From the NCBI RefSeq assembly GCF_000600085.1, contig NZ_CP006821.1, positions 1,240,001 to 1,304,000 of the forward strand: a stretch of 64,000 nucleotides of DNA. The letters are read 5' to 3'. Positions 19,414 through 29,388 of this stretch are shown piece by piece. Source of the stretch: Helicobacter pylori oki112 (GTDB lineage: Bacteria; Campylobacterota; Campylobacteria; Campylobacterales; Helicobacteraceae). The notes beneath the pieces were generated by a model, which worked only from the letters and a program-made list of their open reading frames with translations, was not told the origin of the DNA and searched no databases. Position 1 is the stretch's first letter. The number at the start of each line of letters is the position of its first letter. Both the position numbers and the translations under genes were made by a program.

Positions 19414-20160
19414 ATGAGTGCGATTTTAGAAACCAAAGGGTTAAAAAAAACCTATCAAAACCATTTGGTTTTAGACGGCATCAATTTCACTTTAAATAAG
19501 GGTGAAGTGGCAGTGATTTTAGGGCCTAGCGGGTGCGGGAAAAGCACTTTTTTAAAATGCCTAAACGGGCTTGAAAAGATTGATGGAGGTGAAATTCTTT
19601 TTGAAAACACTAACCTTAATACGCCAACTACTAACTGGAATCAAATGCGCCAAAAAATAGGCATGGTGTTTCAAAATTATGAATTGTTCCCGCATTTAAA
19701 TGTGCTGGATAATATCTTACTCGCTCCTTTAAAAGTGCAAAAACGATCCAAAGATGAGGTCATTTCTCAAGCCGTAGAGCTTTTAAAGCGAGTGGGTTTG
19801 GAGCATAAACAACAAGCTTACCCTAAAGAATTGAGCGGCGGGCAAAAACAACGAGTAGCCATTGTGCGCTCTTTGTGCATGCGGCCCAAAATCATGCTTT
19901 TTGATGAAGTAACCGCCTCTTTAGACCCTGAAATGGTTAAAGAAGTTTTAGAAGTGATTTTAGAACTAGCCACAACGGGCATGAGCATGGTGATTGTAAC
20001 GCATGAAATGAAATTCGCGCAAAAAATCGCTAGCAAAATCGTGTTTTTTGATAGCGGTAAAATCGCTGAAGAAAACAGTGCTAAAGAATTTTTTAACCAC
20101 CCGAAATCTCAAAGAGTGCAAAAATTTTTAGAAACTTTCCATTTTTTAGGGAGCTGTTAA
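19414..20160 (+). CDS. glnQ: Amino-acid ABC transporter ATPase
   Basis: A 248-residue cytoplasmic ATPase that powers the importer. Walker A is LGPSGCGKST near 35-44, the Q-loop is VFQNYELFPHL, the ABC signature is LSGGQKQRVAIVRSL near 137, Walker B is IMLFDEVTASLD, and the switch His lies in VTHEMKFA. All catalytic residues are present. It overlaps no gene, but only one base separates it from the upstream permease. Confidence 0.94.
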   Translation: MSAILETKGLKKTYQNHLVLDGINFTLNKGEVAVILGPSGCGKSTFLKCLNGLEKIDGGEILFENTNLNTPTTNWNQMRQKIGMVFQNYELFPHLNVLDNILLAPLKVQKRSKDEVISQAVELLKRVGLEHKQQAYPKELSGGQKQRVAIVRSLCMRPKIMLFDEVTASLDPEMVKEVLEVILELATTGMSMVIVTHEMKFAQKIASKIVFFDSGKIAEENSAKEFFNHPKSQRVQKFLETFHFLGSC

Positions 20161-20208
20161 ATAAAGTTTGCTAAAAAGATGATTTTAATTTCAAAAAAAG
20201 GTGTTTTT

Positions 20209-21042
20209 ATGAAAACGAACGGGCTTTTTAAAATGTGGGGGCTATTTTTAGTTTTAATCGCTTTAGTCTTTAATGCATGCTCTGATAGCCATAAAGAAAA
20301 AAAGGACGCTTTAGAAGTCATTAAACAAAGAGGGGTTTTAAAAGTGGGGGTTTTTAGCGATAAGCCTCCTTTTGGATCTGTGGATTCTAAGGGACAATAT
20401 CAAGGCTATGATGTAGTCATCGCTAAACGCATGGCCCTTGATTTATTGGGCGATGAAAATAAGATTGAGTTTATTCCTGTAGAAGCCTCAGCTAGGGTGG
20501 AATTTTTAAAAGCCAATAAAGTGGATATTATCATGGCTAATTTCACGCGCACTAAAGAAAGAGAAAAAGTCGTGGATTTCGCTAAGCCGTATATGAAAGT
20601 CGCTTTGGGGGTGATTTCTAAAGATGGGGTCATTAAAAATATAGAAGAGTTGAAGGATAAAGAGTTGATTGTGAATAAAGGCACGACAGCGGATTTTTAT
20701 TTCACTAAAAATTACCCCAATATCAAACTTTTGAAATTTGAACAAAACACAGAGACTTTTTTAGCCCTTTTAAATAATAAGGCTACCGCTCTAGCCCATG
20801 ACAACACTTTGTTGCTCGCTTGGGCGAAACAGCACCCTGAGTTTAAATTAGGCATTACAAGCCTTGGCGATAAGGATGTGATCGCTCCAGCGATTAAAAA
20901 GGGTAACCCTAAGCTTTTAGAATGGTTGAACAACGAAATTGATTCCCTCATTTCTAGCGACTTTTTAAAAGAAGCTTACAAGGAAACTTTAGAGCCTGTT
21001 TATGGCGATGAAATCAAACCGGAAGAAATTATTTTTGAATGA
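20209..21042 (+). CDS. glnH: Amino-acid-binding lipoprotein (CjaA-like)
   Basis: A 277-residue substrate-binding protein of the importer. The N-terminal signal ends in a lipobox (LVFNAC), so Cys22 should be lipidated and the protein anchored in the periplasm. The solute-binding fold starts at KVGVFSDKPPFGSVDSKGQ and contains KVDIIMANFTRTKEREK and VNKGTTADFYFTKNYPN. From memory these segments match the C. jejuni lipoprotein CjaA closely, and CjaA binds cysteine, so the usual glutamine label may be wrong. ATG 20209 follows AAAAAAGGTG; an ATG at 20179 would place ten extra residues before the signal. Confidence 0.88.
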   Translation: MKTNGLFKMWGLFLVLIALVFNACSDSHKEKKDALEVIKQRGVLKVGVFSDKPPFGSVDSKGQYQGYDVVIAKRMALDLLGDENKIEFIPVEASARVEFLKANKVDIIMANFTRTKEREKVVDFAKPYMKVALGVISKDGVIKNIEELKDKELIVNKGTTADFYFTKNYPNIKLLKFEQNTETFLALLNNKATALAHDNTLLLAWAKQHPEFKLGITSLGDKDVIAPAIKKGNPKLLEWLNNEIDSLISSDFLKEAYKETLEPVYGDEIKPEEIIFE

Positions 21043-21159
21043 TTTCTTTAGGCTTTGCTTGACAGAGCGTGTTTTTGTTGCTAAATTAGCGGTTTTGTGA
21101 TCTTTTTGTTTTTCATTTTGGGATATATTTGTTTGATTTTACATTGAAAGGATTTGTTG

Positions 21160-21711
21160 ATGAGTTATTTTTATAAGCGTTGTTTGAAATTTTCATTAAT
21201 TGGGTTGCTAGGGCTTTTGAGCGTTCAGCTTGATGCTAGGAGTTTTGTTGATGGGGATTTAGACATTCAAAAATTCAGTTATGAAGATTCTCTGCTTAAA
21301 AAGGGAGACCCTAATGGCGTGCATAAGGTTCAGGTGCGAGATTATAAGGGCAAAATGCAAGAAGCTGAGATCCACTCAGAAATACGCATCGCGGTTAAAC
21401 CGGGGGTTAAAAAAGAAGTTAAAAAAGGCAAAATTTATAGCGCTCAAATCAATGATGGCATGTGCTATGCTTTTAGAATGCTCCAAACCGGCGATAATAC
21501 CACAGGTCTTGATTCTAAAGAGTTCCCCAAGCAAAGCCGTGAAAAAAAGGGCCGAGTGATCACTTTAATCGGTAAAGATGAAGTGCCTTATCTTATCTTA
21601 GAAACCGATTGCCAAGTGGGCGATATTGCAAAGATTTCTTTGGTGGGTAATTTTGATGGCACCGGGTTTCTTACGGAATATAAATTCAAAGACGCCAAAC
21701 CCATTTACTAG
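21160..21711 (+). CDS. Exported hypothetical protein
   Basis: A 183-residue protein that I do not recognise as a named family (HP1173 by position). Residues 1 to about 27 form a signal peptide ending LSVQLDARS. The mature part is basic and predicted soluble, with one Cys pair widely spaced (GMCYAFR and ETDCQVG), and is mainly beta-like in appearance (KGRVITLIG, VPYLILETDCQVG, AKISLVGNFDG). It is likely periplasmic or secreted. The start is ATG 21160 with GAAAGGA upstream; two in-frame TTG codons precede it. It stands alone after the importer operon. Confidence 0.8.
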   Translation: MSYFYKRCLKFSLIGLLGLLSVQLDARSFVDGDLDIQKFSYEDSLLKKGDPNGVHKVQVRDYKGKMQEAEIHSEIRIAVKPGVKKEVKKGKIYSAQINDGMCYAFRMLQTGDNTTGLDSKEFPKQSREKKGRVITLIGKDEVPYLILETDCQVGDIAKISLVGNFDGTGFLTEYKFKDAKPIY

Positions 21712-21919
21712 TCTTTATTCTTTGCTCCATTCTTAAAATCTCTTAATCTTTTGTGGTTAGGAGGTTTTCCTTATTCGTTGGGGGTATTTGTGATCGCATC
21801 TTAAAAATTTTAAAATTTGCATGCCTTTTGGTTTCAAACGCTAATCAATCAAACCTTATTTAATTTAAGCATTTTTACATTTTTAAAAACAAGCTAAAAG
21901 AAAGAAAATAAGAGAGAAA

Positions 21920-21934
21920 CCCCCCCCTTTTTTT
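21920..21934 (-). repeat. G8/A7 homopolymer tract after gluP
   Basis: On the minus strand the gluP stop codon runs into an A run and then eight G residues (C8 T7 on the plus strand, 21920-21934). It lies in the 3' untranslated region, so slippage does not change the protein. Confidence 0.85.
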
Positions 21935-23156
21935 AGGAGTTTTCTTCTTGCTTATACCCTTTAAGCGCAAAGAAGAGGATATAAAAATAGCATAATAACG
22001 GCACACCATAAGCGTAGAGCAGATTTGACTCGGTTGCTGCTAGCATGTCTGTAACCACGCCTTGAATGGGGGGGATTAACGCTCCTCCCACAATCGCCAT
22101 GCTAATCACCCCAGAAGCTTTAGAAGTGAGATGCCCTAAATTGAGCGTAGCCAAAGAAAAGATTGTAGGGAACATGATAGAGTTGAAAAAGCCCACAAAA
22201 GTCAGAGCGAATAAAGCGATCTTGCCTCCAATCATAATGGCTAAAGCAATGAGAAAAATAGAGCTTAAGGCGTTGAAAGCCAGGTATTTATTAGGGGCAA
22301 CTTTATTCATCAAAACGCTACCCAAGAAACGACCCACCATCGCGCCTCCCCAATAATACACCAAGTAATGCGCGCTTGATTGAGGGTCTAAATTCAAAAG
22401 TTTTTCAAAGCTTAGCACCAAGAACGAGCCAATCGCAACTTCTCCGCCCACATAAAAAAAGATCCCTAAAGCCCCAAAAACAAAGTGTTTGTGCGAAAAC
22501 AGGCTTTTTTGCGTCGTTTCTTTAGGCATTTCTTTTTCCACGTCAGGCAATTTCAAAAGATACATGATGAGCGCTAAAAGAAGCGAAAACACCGCCAAGC
22601 CCAAATAAGGCATTTGAACGCTTTTAGCGTCCGCTAATTTGTCTATCAAACTTGCATTATCGCCCATTTTAGTCGTGCTAAAAATCAACAAGCTCCCAAA
22701 AATAGGCCCTAAAGTTGTGCCAAGCGAATTGAACGCCTGGACTAAAACCAAATTTCTGGCTTCTTTACCTTTAGAAAGCAAGGTTACAAAGGGATTACCA
22801 GCGGTTTGCAAGCACACAATCCCGCTCGCTAAAATAAACAACGCTCCTAAAAAAAACCCATAGGAGCCAAAATGCGCCGCCGGATAAAACAACGCGCACC
22901 CGCTCGCTGTGATCACAAAACCAAGCACCACGCCAAAAGGGTAGCCGATTTTACTGATCACATTCCCAAAAACTCCTCCCATGATGAAATACGCCCCAAA
23001 AAAGCAAAATTGAATGAGTGAAGCTTCAAAATAGGTCAAGTCAAAAATGGGCTTTAAGTGTGGGATTAAAATGTCGTTTAAAACCGTGATAAAACCCATT
23101 AGAAAGAATAGCGCTGTCAAACTCCCCAGCGCCAAAGTGTTAGAAGTTTTTTGCAT
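21933..23156 (-). CDS. gluP: Glucose/galactose transporter GluP
   Basis: A 407-residue major facilitator of the fucose/glucose-galactose:H+ (FucP/GluP) family in the inner membrane, with 12 hydrophobic segments. Typical stretches are FGAYFIMGGVFGNVISKIGYPFGV near residue 52 and TAGNPFVTLLSKGKEARNLV near residue 119, followed by AFNSLGTTLGPIFGS. GluP is the known sugar importer of H. pylori. It starts at ATG 23156 after AAAGGAG. It is followed directly by a homopolymeric A/G tract. Confidence 0.93.
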   Translation of the reverse strand: MQKTSNTLALGSLTALFFLMGFITVLNDILIPHLKPIFDLTYFEASLIQFCFFGAYFIMGGVFGNVISKIGYPFGVVLGFVITASGCALFYPAAHFGSYGFFLGALFILASGIVCLQTAGNPFVTLLSKGKEARNLVLVQAFNSLGTTLGPIFGSLLIFSTTKMGDNASLIDKLADAKSVQMPYLGLAVFSLLLALIMYLLKLPDVEKEMPKETTQKSLFSHKHFVFGALGIFFYVGGEVAIGSFLVLSFEKLLNLDPQSSAHYLVYYWGGAMVGRFLGSVLMNKVAPNKYLAFNALSSIFLIALAIMIGGKIALFALTFVGFFNSIMFPTIFSLATLNLGHLTSKASGVISMAIVGGALIPPIQGVVTDMLAATESNLLYAYGVPLLCYFYILFFALKGYKQEENS

Positions 23157-23284
23157 ACCTTCTCCTTTTTTATTGAGTTGATATAATAATAATGATATTA
23201 CAATTATTTTAAGATAATAATCTGTCTAAATAAAGAAAAAGAGGCATGAAATGAGTAAAAAATGCAAAGCCCATTAAAAAGAGC

Positions 23285-24592
23285 TTAACGAAAGATAAAT
23301 ACAGAAACAGAAATGATGCAGAGAATGATGATGCCTGAATTGAGCGCTTTGAAGTCTTTTTGAACCAATTTGATGATACTATAAGACAAAAAGCCAAAGG
23401 CTAAGCCATCGGCAATGGAGAAGGTTAAAGGCATCATCACCACGGTTAAAAAAGTGGAAACGCTAATGGCCATGTCTTTAAAATTCACCCCCTCTAACAC
23501 GCTAAACATCAAAACCCCTACTACCACTAGCACCGGATAAATCGCATTGCTAGGAATAGCTTTTAAAAGAGGCAAGCAAAAGAGCGTTAAAACAAAAAAT
23601 AATCCGGTAAAAACCGCTGTCAGCCCTGTGCGGCCCCCCTCTTCAACCCCACTCGCGCTCTCTATAAAAGCTGTCGTAGTAGAAACGCCCACCACCGCGC
23701 TCCCTAAAGAAGCTACCGCATCCGCTTCTAAAGTCTTTTCCAATTCCTTGTTTTTTTCTTCATCATTGAAAAAATCAGTCTTGTGGCCAATCCCTGCAAG
23801 CGTGCCTAAAGAATCAAACAAATCGGTTACAAAAAAAGTGATGATGACTGGCACTAACGCTAAAGTGAAAGCCCCACTCGCATCAAAAAAAATACCCTTA
23901 AAGTCTAATTGAAAGGCGATAGGGCCAATGCTAGCGGGCATGGAAAAAAACTCGCTAGGGTAAGGGGCTAGCTTTAAAATCCATGCGAGAATGGAAGTGA
24001 TTAAGACTGCTATAATGAAAGAACCCCTGATTTTAAGCGTGTAGAGCGCGAAAGTTAGAATGATCCCCACAACCCCCAATAACACATGCGGATCGCCAAA
24101 ATCGCCTAAGGTTACAAGCGTAGCCTTATGGGTAACGACGATATGCATTTCTTTAAGGCCAATAAACGCGATAAAAGCCCCTATCCCCGCGCTCACCGCA
24201 CGCCTTAAATCGCTAGGAATGCTTCGCATGACCCAACTTCTAAATTTAGTGAAAGACAAAATCACAAAAATCGCTCCCGAGAGTGCTACGATGCCTAAAG
24301 CGCTCTGCCAAGGGAGTTTTAGCCCCTGAACCAACCCGAAGCTAAAATAAGCTGACAACCCTAAGCCCACGCTCATGGCTATGGGGGTGTTTGCCCATAA
24401 CCCGTTAAACACGCTCGATAAGATAGTGATAATGGCAGTCGCGCTCAAAAGGGCTTCATAAGGCATGTTGGCTTGAGAAAGGATAAGAGCGTTTAAGGGC
24501 ACGATGTAAATCATGGTGATAAAAGTCGTTAAACCCGCTCTAAACTCGGTGGCAATGTTCGTGTTGTGTTCTTTAAGCTTGAAAAACCCCAT
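23285..24592 (-). CDS. Purine-base permease (NCS2, AzgA type)
   Basis: A 435-residue permease of the NCS2 family, AzgA-like subgroup (adenine/guanine/hypoxanthine uptake with protons). Its signatures are EFRAGLTTFITMIYI near residue 17, the GLGLSAYFSFG segment near 77, and SASGVEEGGRTGLTAVFTG near 306. About 12-13 hydrophobic segments are visible. H. pylori cannot make purines de novo, which fits a salvage role with the deoD/deoB/nupC genes further on. AGGAG precedes ATG 24592. Confidence 0.87.
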   Translation of the reverse strand: MGFFKLKEHNTNIATEFRAGLTTFITMIYIVPLNALILSQANMPYEALLSATAIITILSSVFNGLWANTPIAMSVGLGLSAYFSFGLVQGLKLPWQSALGIVALSGAIFVILSFTKFRSWVMRSIPSDLRRAVSAGIGAFIAFIGLKEMHIVVTHKATLVTLGDFGDPHVLLGVVGIILTFALYTLKIRGSFIIAVLITSILAWILKLAPYPSEFFSMPASIGPIAFQLDFKGIFFDASGAFTLALVPVIITFFVTDLFDSLGTLAGIGHKTDFFNDEEKNKELEKTLEADAVASLGSAVVGVSTTTAFIESASGVEEGGRTGLTAVFTGLFFVLTLFCLPLLKAIPSNAIYPVLVVVGVLMFSVLEGVNFKDMAISVSTFLTVVMMPLTFSIADGLAFGFLSYSIIKLVQKDFKALNSGIIILCIISVSVFIFR

Positions 24593-24861
24593 GTTAGATA
24601 ACTCCTTACTATTTGGTATAGATTAATTTAATAAGGGGCTTTGGGGTCATGCTAGCGCCATTTTATTTTAAATTGCCTTAAGATTCTTGATTGTGTTGTT
24701 TCAATCAAAAGAAGTGAGTAAAAAACCCTTTTTTTAGAAAAACTCCGCTAAAAAATAATCGTTTTAATAAAAATCGCAAAAAAGCTCATCTTGTAAGGTA
24801 ATTTCACTCTTTAATGGTTTTTGAGAGCGTTTTTTAAATTTGAAAAGATTGTTGCAAAATA

Positions 24862-24985
24862 ACCCCCATAAGAGCGATTATGGGGGTAAATTCTAAAAAG
24901 GAGTTTGCCATGGAAAACTAAAAACGAAAAATAAAAATGGCGGAAACATTATACCTTAAAATTTCATTTTTTAGGTTTAATAACT
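24862..24985 (+). pseudogene. Decayed aapA/isoA toxin-antitoxin locus
   Basis: This stretch aligns by eye with the intact aapA locus at 27180-27318. It keeps the 5' hairpin (ACCCCCATAA / TTATGGGGGT at 24862-24871 and 24878-24887), the AAAAAGGAG ribosome site and an ATG at 24910. The reading frame stops after three codons (ATG GAA AAC TAA). The downstream part AAACATTATACCTTAAAATTTC is conserved in sequence but no longer in frame. The antisense -10 (TATAAT on the minus strand, 24948-24953) is intact, so the antitoxin RNA may still be made. Confidence 0.75.
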
Positions 24986-25054
24986 ATTTTTTTGAAAATT
25001 TTTAGGTTTTTTAGAAGTTTAACCCCCCCCCTTTTTTTTTAAAAAAGAGAGCTT
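24986..25054. other. 3' spacer of hopQ with C9/T9 tract
   Basis: AT-rich sequence between the decayed aapA copy and the hopQ stop. On the minus strand the hopQ stop is followed by a T6/A9 stretch and nine G residues (C9 at 25023-25031 on the plus strand), closely resembling the gluP 3' end. Confidence 0.7.
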
Positions 25055-26980
25055 TTAATAAGCAAACACATAATTGAGGTACACACTATAAAGCCTCCTA
25101 TATTCTAGTTTAGTGTCTAGAAAAGAATAGTAATTCGTGTTAATGGTAGGGATTTTCACGCCCAATTCCATGCCATGTTGAGCTGCATGATGACTATCTT
25201 TTTTCTTAGGTCTAGCGAGATTGGTTCTCAAGCCCAAATTGAATAAAAATTGGAAGTTAGCCGTATTCACTTTAGTGCTATAGACATTGCTGATGGTTTT
25301 TAAATTCACGAATTGAGAATTAAGCCATGAAGTCCCTGCTAAGGCGATTCCTCCAAAAAGCCCAAAAGAAATCTGGTTATTCTTGCCTAAGAAATTGGTG
25401 TTTTTATCATTGATGAAATTAAACAACAAATCGCTACCCACCCCATAAGTCCACACATCAGAAGCCGAGTTAAAGAAATTGGATTTGATATAGGCGTGGT
25501 TGTAATCAAAGAAACCATAATACCTTAACCCCCATCTTTTCTTTTCTCCAAAAAATTGCTTATAACCCACTTGCACCCCAAGGCCATTCATCGCTCCGTT
25601 ATTCGTGGTTGAAGAAGCGATCATGCCCATATTCCTAAAAGGGTTGTTGCCAAGTTCTTGAATAAGGGTGTTGGCTAGGTTTTGCGCTTGATTGATTTGA
25701 GGCGTTTGGTTGTTAAAATCAGCGGTGCTTGTTTTTAATAAAGACTGAGTTTCTTCCACGCCAGCACACCCGTTCCCCCAATTGTTCTTTTGATTTTGCA
25801 TTGTCATATTCGCACTGCTTATAGCGCTCGCATCGCATTTCCCTATGTAGTCTTTAAGATGGCCTGAAGAAAGTTTGTTAAAATCGCTCTCCACTTGATT
25901 GGCTAGTTTTAAAATTTCTGCTTGAGATTGTGCGTTTTTGAGCATTTTTTGAGCTAAAGCCGTAAGACTGCTAGGGGTGTTAAGGTTGAGATTATGGGGT
26001 TGTGTGATATTTTTTGGTTGGTTGGCGCTGAGTTGTTGGGTTTCTTGAACGATTTTTTGCGCATTATTAATCATGTCTGAAGCGGCACTAAACTCCGCAC
26101 CAAAAGTCGCACATGAATTTTTGCCGCCACCGGCTGTTTGCCATGAAGGGGTGTTTGTAGTAGCTCCGCCACTACTTCCACTACTAGATTTCGCTATCAA
26201 CATGGGGCAATAATCTTTAAGGGTATTGACAATCGTTTGCGCTTGAGTCAAAAGATTTTGCGCATCATTAGTCGTATCAATAACAGAAGTTGTCGTTTTA
26301 GTTTGATCATCTTGTTGATACTTTGATGTGGTTACATGCGCTTCTAATTTTTCCCCTTTGCTATTTAAAGGAGCAAGCCCAGCTTGTTTTAAAGCTTTTG
26401 AAAGAATCTGATAGGATTCATGGATTTTTTCATATTGCTCAATAGATAGAGAGACATTTTTGTCTGCTTTTAATGTATTTGTGCCATTAGAACTATGAGT
26501 GCCATTACTATTTGTGCTCCCACCGCAATTGATTGTAGTGCCGTTGCCATTCTCATCGGTGTAGTGGAAATTTTTTTGATTGTTTTCGCCTGGACTTTTG
26601 GTATAGCCTCCGCATATGACCGCATAACCCATGCTATTCCATAGCCCTAACACCGATCTCAACGCTAAAAGCGTGGCTTGATAGGCAGGGGAATTGGTTG
26701 TCCCACCGGCTAAAGTTTTTGCGCGTTCGTTCAAATTATTAACCGCTTGGTTGATCGCTTGCGCGCTTGTCTTTGAGTTTGTGCCATTATCGTTGGTTAA
26801 AAGCCGGCTTAATTGTTCATAAGCGTCTGAAAGTTTTTGCACCTTGTCGGCGTTTTTCACTTTTTGAACCGCTTCACCGATTTGATAACCCACGCTTAAA
26901 AAAACGCCGTTGTCTTCAGCATGCAAGAGTGATGCCGCAAGAGTTAGAGAAAGTAGAATCGTTTTTTTCGTTTTTTTCAT
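25055..26980 (-). CDS. hopQ: HopQ adhesin, type I-like
   Basis: A 641-residue outer-membrane adhesin. HopQ binds human CEACAM receptors and supports delivery of the CagA effector. The signal peptide (about 1-21) ends [19 protein letters not shown]. The extracellular domain has the expected Cys pairs (CGGYTKSPG with the CGGSTNSNG pair, CPMLIAKSS with [16 protein letters not shown] with GNGCAGV). The C-terminal barrel begins near residue 462 ([16 protein letters not shown]) and ends LNYVFAY, with Tyr rather than Phe last. Length and central sequence look like the type I allele, usually found with cag-positive strains. The two aapA copies flank it. Confidence 0.93.
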   Translation of the reverse strand: MKKTKKTILLSLTLAASLLHAEDNGVFLSVGYQIGEAVQKVKNADKVQKLSDAYEQLSRLLTNDNGTNSKTSAQAINQAVNNLNERAKTLAGGTTNSPAYQATLLALRSVLGLWNSMGYAVICGGYTKSPGENNQKNFHYTDENGNGTTINCGGSTNSNGTHSSNGTNTLKADKNVSLSIEQYEKIHESYQILSKALKQAGLAPLNSKGEKLEAHVTTSKYQQDDQTKTTTSVIDTTNDAQNLLTQAQTIVNTLKDYCPMLIAKSSSGSSGGATTNTPSWQTAGGGKNSCATFGAEFSAASDMINNAQKIVQETQQLSANQPKNITQPHNLNLNTPSSLTALAQKMLKNAQSQAEILKLANQVESDFNKLSSGHLKDYIGKCDASAISSANMTMQNQKNNWGNGCAGVEETQSLLKTSTADFNNQTPQINQAQNLANTLIQELGNNPFRNMGMIASSTTNNGAMNGLGVQVGYKQFFGEKKRWGLRYYGFFDYNHAYIKSNFFNSASDVWTYGVGSDLLFNFINDKNTNFLGKNNQISFGLFGGIALAGTSWLNSQFVNLKTISNVYSTKVNTANFQFLFNLGLRTNLARPKKKDSHHAAQHGMELGVKIPTINTNYYSFLDTKLEYRRLYSVYLNYVFAY

Positions 26981-27167
26981 AAGATGTTCCTTAAAGTAAT
27001 GTTTTATTGCAAAAAATGTATCAAAATGAGAATTTATTTACAATGCGTTTAATTTTACCACAAATTTATTGGATTTCAAAAAAAGTTTTAGGGTGTTTTG
27101 ACGCGCTCAATCAAGCTTTTAAGAGTGTTTTTATTTGATTGGGATTTGGTTTTTAGAAAGATTGTTG

Positions 27168-27173
27168 TAAAAT
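27168..27173 (+). promoter_or_regulatory. Candidate -10 for aapA
   Basis: TAAAAT within TTGTAAAATAA lies about 7-10 bp before the 5' hairpin of the aapA transcript, so the mRNA would begin with or just before the stem. The decayed copy has CAAAAT at the same place. Confidence 0.55.
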
Positions 27174-27174
27174 A

Positions 27175-27254
27175 AACACCCCCATAAGTCGGATTATGGG
27201 GATAAATCCATAAAAGGAGTTTGTCATGGTTACCAAACATGGCAAAAACTCTTG
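27175..27254 (-). ncRNA. isoA: IsoA antisense antitoxin RNA
   Basis: An antisense RNA to the aapA leader and first codons. A perfect TATAAT -10 on the minus strand (27261-27266) inside aapA places its 5' end near 27254. The hairpin at 27180-27201, read on the minus strand and followed by a T-rich run, serves as its terminator. The size of about 80 nt fits the known IsoA RNAs. The ends are inferred. Confidence 0.7.
27180..27201. promoter_or_regulatory. Hairpin shared by aapA 5' end and isoA 3' end
   Basis: CCCCATAA (27180-27187) pairs perfectly with TTATGGGG (27194-27201) around loop GTCGGA. On the plus strand it sits at the 5' end of the toxin mRNA, where known AapA mRNAs use structure to block translation; on the minus strand it ends isoA. 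Confidence 0.75.
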
Positions 27255-27318
27255 GAAAACATTATACCTTGAAATTTCGTTTTTGGGGTGTAAAGTTGTT
27301 GTTTTATTGAAGCGATAG
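27226..27318 (+). CDS. aapA: AapA small toxic peptide
   Basis: A 30-codon gene encoding a peptide that begins [18 protein letters not shown] and ends VVVLLKR. It matches, from memory, the AapA1 toxin of H. pylori type I toxin-antitoxin systems ([18 protein letters not shown]...), with substitutions A2V and K16E. The peptide is hydrophobic with a basic end and acts on the inner membrane; AapA1 causes conversion to coccoid cells. AAAGGAG lies 7 bp before the ATG. Its mRNA is controlled by the antisense IsoA RNA and by its own 5' fold. It lies between hopQ and deoD. Confidence 0.88.
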   Translation: MVTKHGKNSWKTLYLEISFLGCKVVVLLKR

Positions 27319-27369
27319 TTTTGTAAAACGAAGTTTCTGTAAAACGATAGCTTTAGTTTTTCCAAAGTT

Positions 27370-27398
27370 CCCTTAAGGCTTTTAGCTTTAAGGGTTTT
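27370..27398 (+). terminator. aapA terminator
   Basis: CCCTTAA (27370-27376) pairs with TTAAGGG (27388-27394), the stem extending inward through GGC/GCT, and TTTT follows. It also lies just past the 3' end of deoD on the other strand. Confidence 0.7.
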
Positions 27399-27437
27399 CC
27401 TTTAAATTTTATCCTTAACTTATGGGGGCAAAAAAGG

Positions 27438-29377
<1,940 letters not shown>

Positions 29378-29388
29378 GTTTTGTCCTT

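Noticed and set aside
21920-21934. Phase variation of gluP by the C8/T7 tract
   Set aside because: The tract begins after the stop codon, so slippage cannot change the reading frame.
23181-23220. AT-rich stretch with repeated TAATAAT before gluP as a Fur box
   Set aside because: No 7-1-7 arrangement with good symmetry can be found; base composition explains the match.
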